Below, in pieces: positions 6,022 to 6,416 of a DNA stretch of 6,416 bases (position 1 is the stretch's first letter; the number at the start of each line of letters is the position of its first letter). This DNA comes from CAYPYI01 sp964415085. Its GTDB lineage: Bacteria; Bacillota; Clostridia; Tissierellales; Tissierellaceae. The stretch spans positions 1-6,416 of the forward strand of contig CAYPYI010000075.1 of assembly GCA_964415085.1 (NCBI GenBank), read 5' to 3'. Both the position numbers and the translations under genes were made by a program. The notes beneath the pieces were generated by a model that did not search any database, had not been told where the DNA came from, and saw only the letters and a list, made by a program, of their open reading frames with translations.

Positions 6022-6050
6022 AAAAAGACCTTAGGGTCTTTTTTATTTTT
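6022..6050 (+). terminator. Intrinsic terminator of the dehydrogenase gene
   Basis: AAAAAGACC (6022-6030) pairs with GGTCTTTTT (6035-6043) around a TTAG loop and runs into a T-rich tail (6039-6050). It begins three bases after the stop codon. Confidence 0.9.
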
Positions 6051-6081
6051 ATTATATAAAAATGATTATACAGGGTATTTG

Positions 6082-6090
6082 TGCTAAAAT
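6082..6090 (+). promoter_or_regulatory. Extended -10 promoter of the small membrane gene
   Basis: TGCTAAAAT (6082-6090) is a TGn-extended -10 box matching TATAAT at five of six positions. No good -35 is seen, which an extended -10 can tolerate. The start site would be near 6097. The leader of about 60 bases contains ATACC/GGTAT arms (6095-6099 and 6103-6107) and ATAAGTA/TACTTAT arms (6106-6112 and 6132-6138) just before the ribosome site. Confidence 0.4.
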
Positions 6091-6156
6091 GAAGATACCA
6101 GGGGTATAAGTAATTTAATAGTATAAATTAATACTTATCTTAAGGGGGATAAATAT

Positions 6157-6345
6157 ATGAAAATATCATTGGTTATTTTTATAATAGGGATTCTACTTTT
6201 ACTTTCACCAAAAATTTTATGGTTAATAGGTGGAGGCTCAAAACATAAGTAAACAGAACCAACAGTTGGATTCACAGTAGCATCAAGAGGTATTGGAATA
6301 ATATTATTTATAATTGGAATAATACTTTATACAAAAGGAATTTAG
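6157..6345 (+). pseudogene. Small two-helix membrane protein gene interrupted by an in-frame TAA
   Basis: ATG at 6157 follows AAGGGGG (6142-6148) with eight bases between. Codons 1-31 give a hydrophobic helix beginning MKISLVIFIIGILLLLSPKI, then WLIGGGSKHK. Codon 32 is TAA (6250-6252). The same frame continues without further stops for 30 codons: TEPTVGFTVASRGIGIILF and a second hydrophobic helix ending LYTKGI, then TAG at 6343-6345, followed at once by a terminator. The whole 62-codon layout (helix, SPKxLW, basic loop, xEPT/S, Arg-x-x-Gly, helix) resembles the small Firmicute membrane proteins of the DUF6199 kind, from memory. One base change, such as CAA or AAA to TAA, would explain the break; a sequencing error is also possible. 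If the stop is real, the product is a 31-residue single-helix peptide or nothing functional. The family's function is unknown to me. Confidence 0.7.
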
Positions 6346-6348
6346 TAG

Positions 6349-6372
6349 AACCTAGCTAATAGCTAGGTTTTT
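6349..6372 (+). terminator. Intrinsic terminator after the small membrane gene
   Basis: AACCTAGCT (6349-6357) pairs perfectly with AGCTAGGTT (6361-6369) around an AAT loop, followed by a T-run ending at 6372. It starts three bases after the distal TAG rather than at the internal TAA, which supports 6157-6345 as one original gene. Confidence 0.88.
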
Positions 6373-6391
6373 AAATTTTAAGGAGGTTTAT

Positions 6392-6416
6392 ATGTATATC
6401 AATAACAAGAAATATT
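6392..6416 (+). CDS. Start of an unidentified gene (cut by right edge)
   Basis: ATG at 6392 is preceded by AAGGAGG (6380-6386) with five bases between, a strong ribosome site. Eight codons, MYINNKKY, are visible before the window ends, too few to identify the product. It lies 46 bases past the small membrane gene's distal stop, with a terminator between. A separate promoter would therefore have to overlap that terminator, or the gene depends on read-through. Confidence 0.6.

Overview
The window looks like the chromosome of a low-GC, Gram-positive, anaerobe-type Firmicute (Clostridia or Tissierellia-like). The reasons are very AT-rich intergenic DNA, strong AGGAGG ribosome sites, an S-layer-homology (SLH) surface protein, and intrinsic terminators with T-tracts. 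I cannot place it to genus. No phage, transposon, CRISPR array or RNA operon is visible. Every gene appears to be its own transcription unit, separated by long AT-rich spacers.

Layout. (1) Positions 1-645, minus strand: the N-terminal 215 residues of an SLH-domain cell-surface protein that runs off the left edge, with a promoter and operator-like dyad just upstream. (2) About 720-1427: a long spacer with no convincing gene. (3) 1441-2988: a TTG-started 515-residue membrane-anchored surface protein of unknown function, with a signal peptide, a DxDxDG-bearing ectodomain and a C-terminal transmembrane anchor, followed by a weak terminator. (4) 3242-4540: the clearest functional unit. A promoter leads into a fluoride (crcB-motif) riboswitch, whose overlapping terminator hairpin controls a CPA/NHA-type cation:proton antiporter. 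(5) 4541-5248: a long spacer holding a terminator-like hairpin, a second copy (about 90% identical) of the SLH gene's upstream region with no intact gene behind it, and a set of competing hairpins before the next gene. (6) 5249-6019: an intact classical short-chain dehydrogenase (gluconate 5-dehydrogenase-like) with its own terminator. (7) 6157-6345: a tiny two-helix membrane protein gene broken by one in-frame TAA. (8) 6392-6416: the first eight codons of another gene.

How it fits together. The riboswitch and antiporter form a self-contained fluoride-response cassette: fluoride binding should stop the terminator from forming and switch on the transporter. The SLH protein and the anchored protein at 1441 are divergently oriented cell-envelope genes, but no shared function is visible. 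The dehydrogenase has no pathway neighbours here, so its substrate is uncertain. I see no clearly new multi-gene system. The items most worth checking are the fluoride-controlled antiporter, the interrupted small membrane gene, and the duplicated SLH upstream region.
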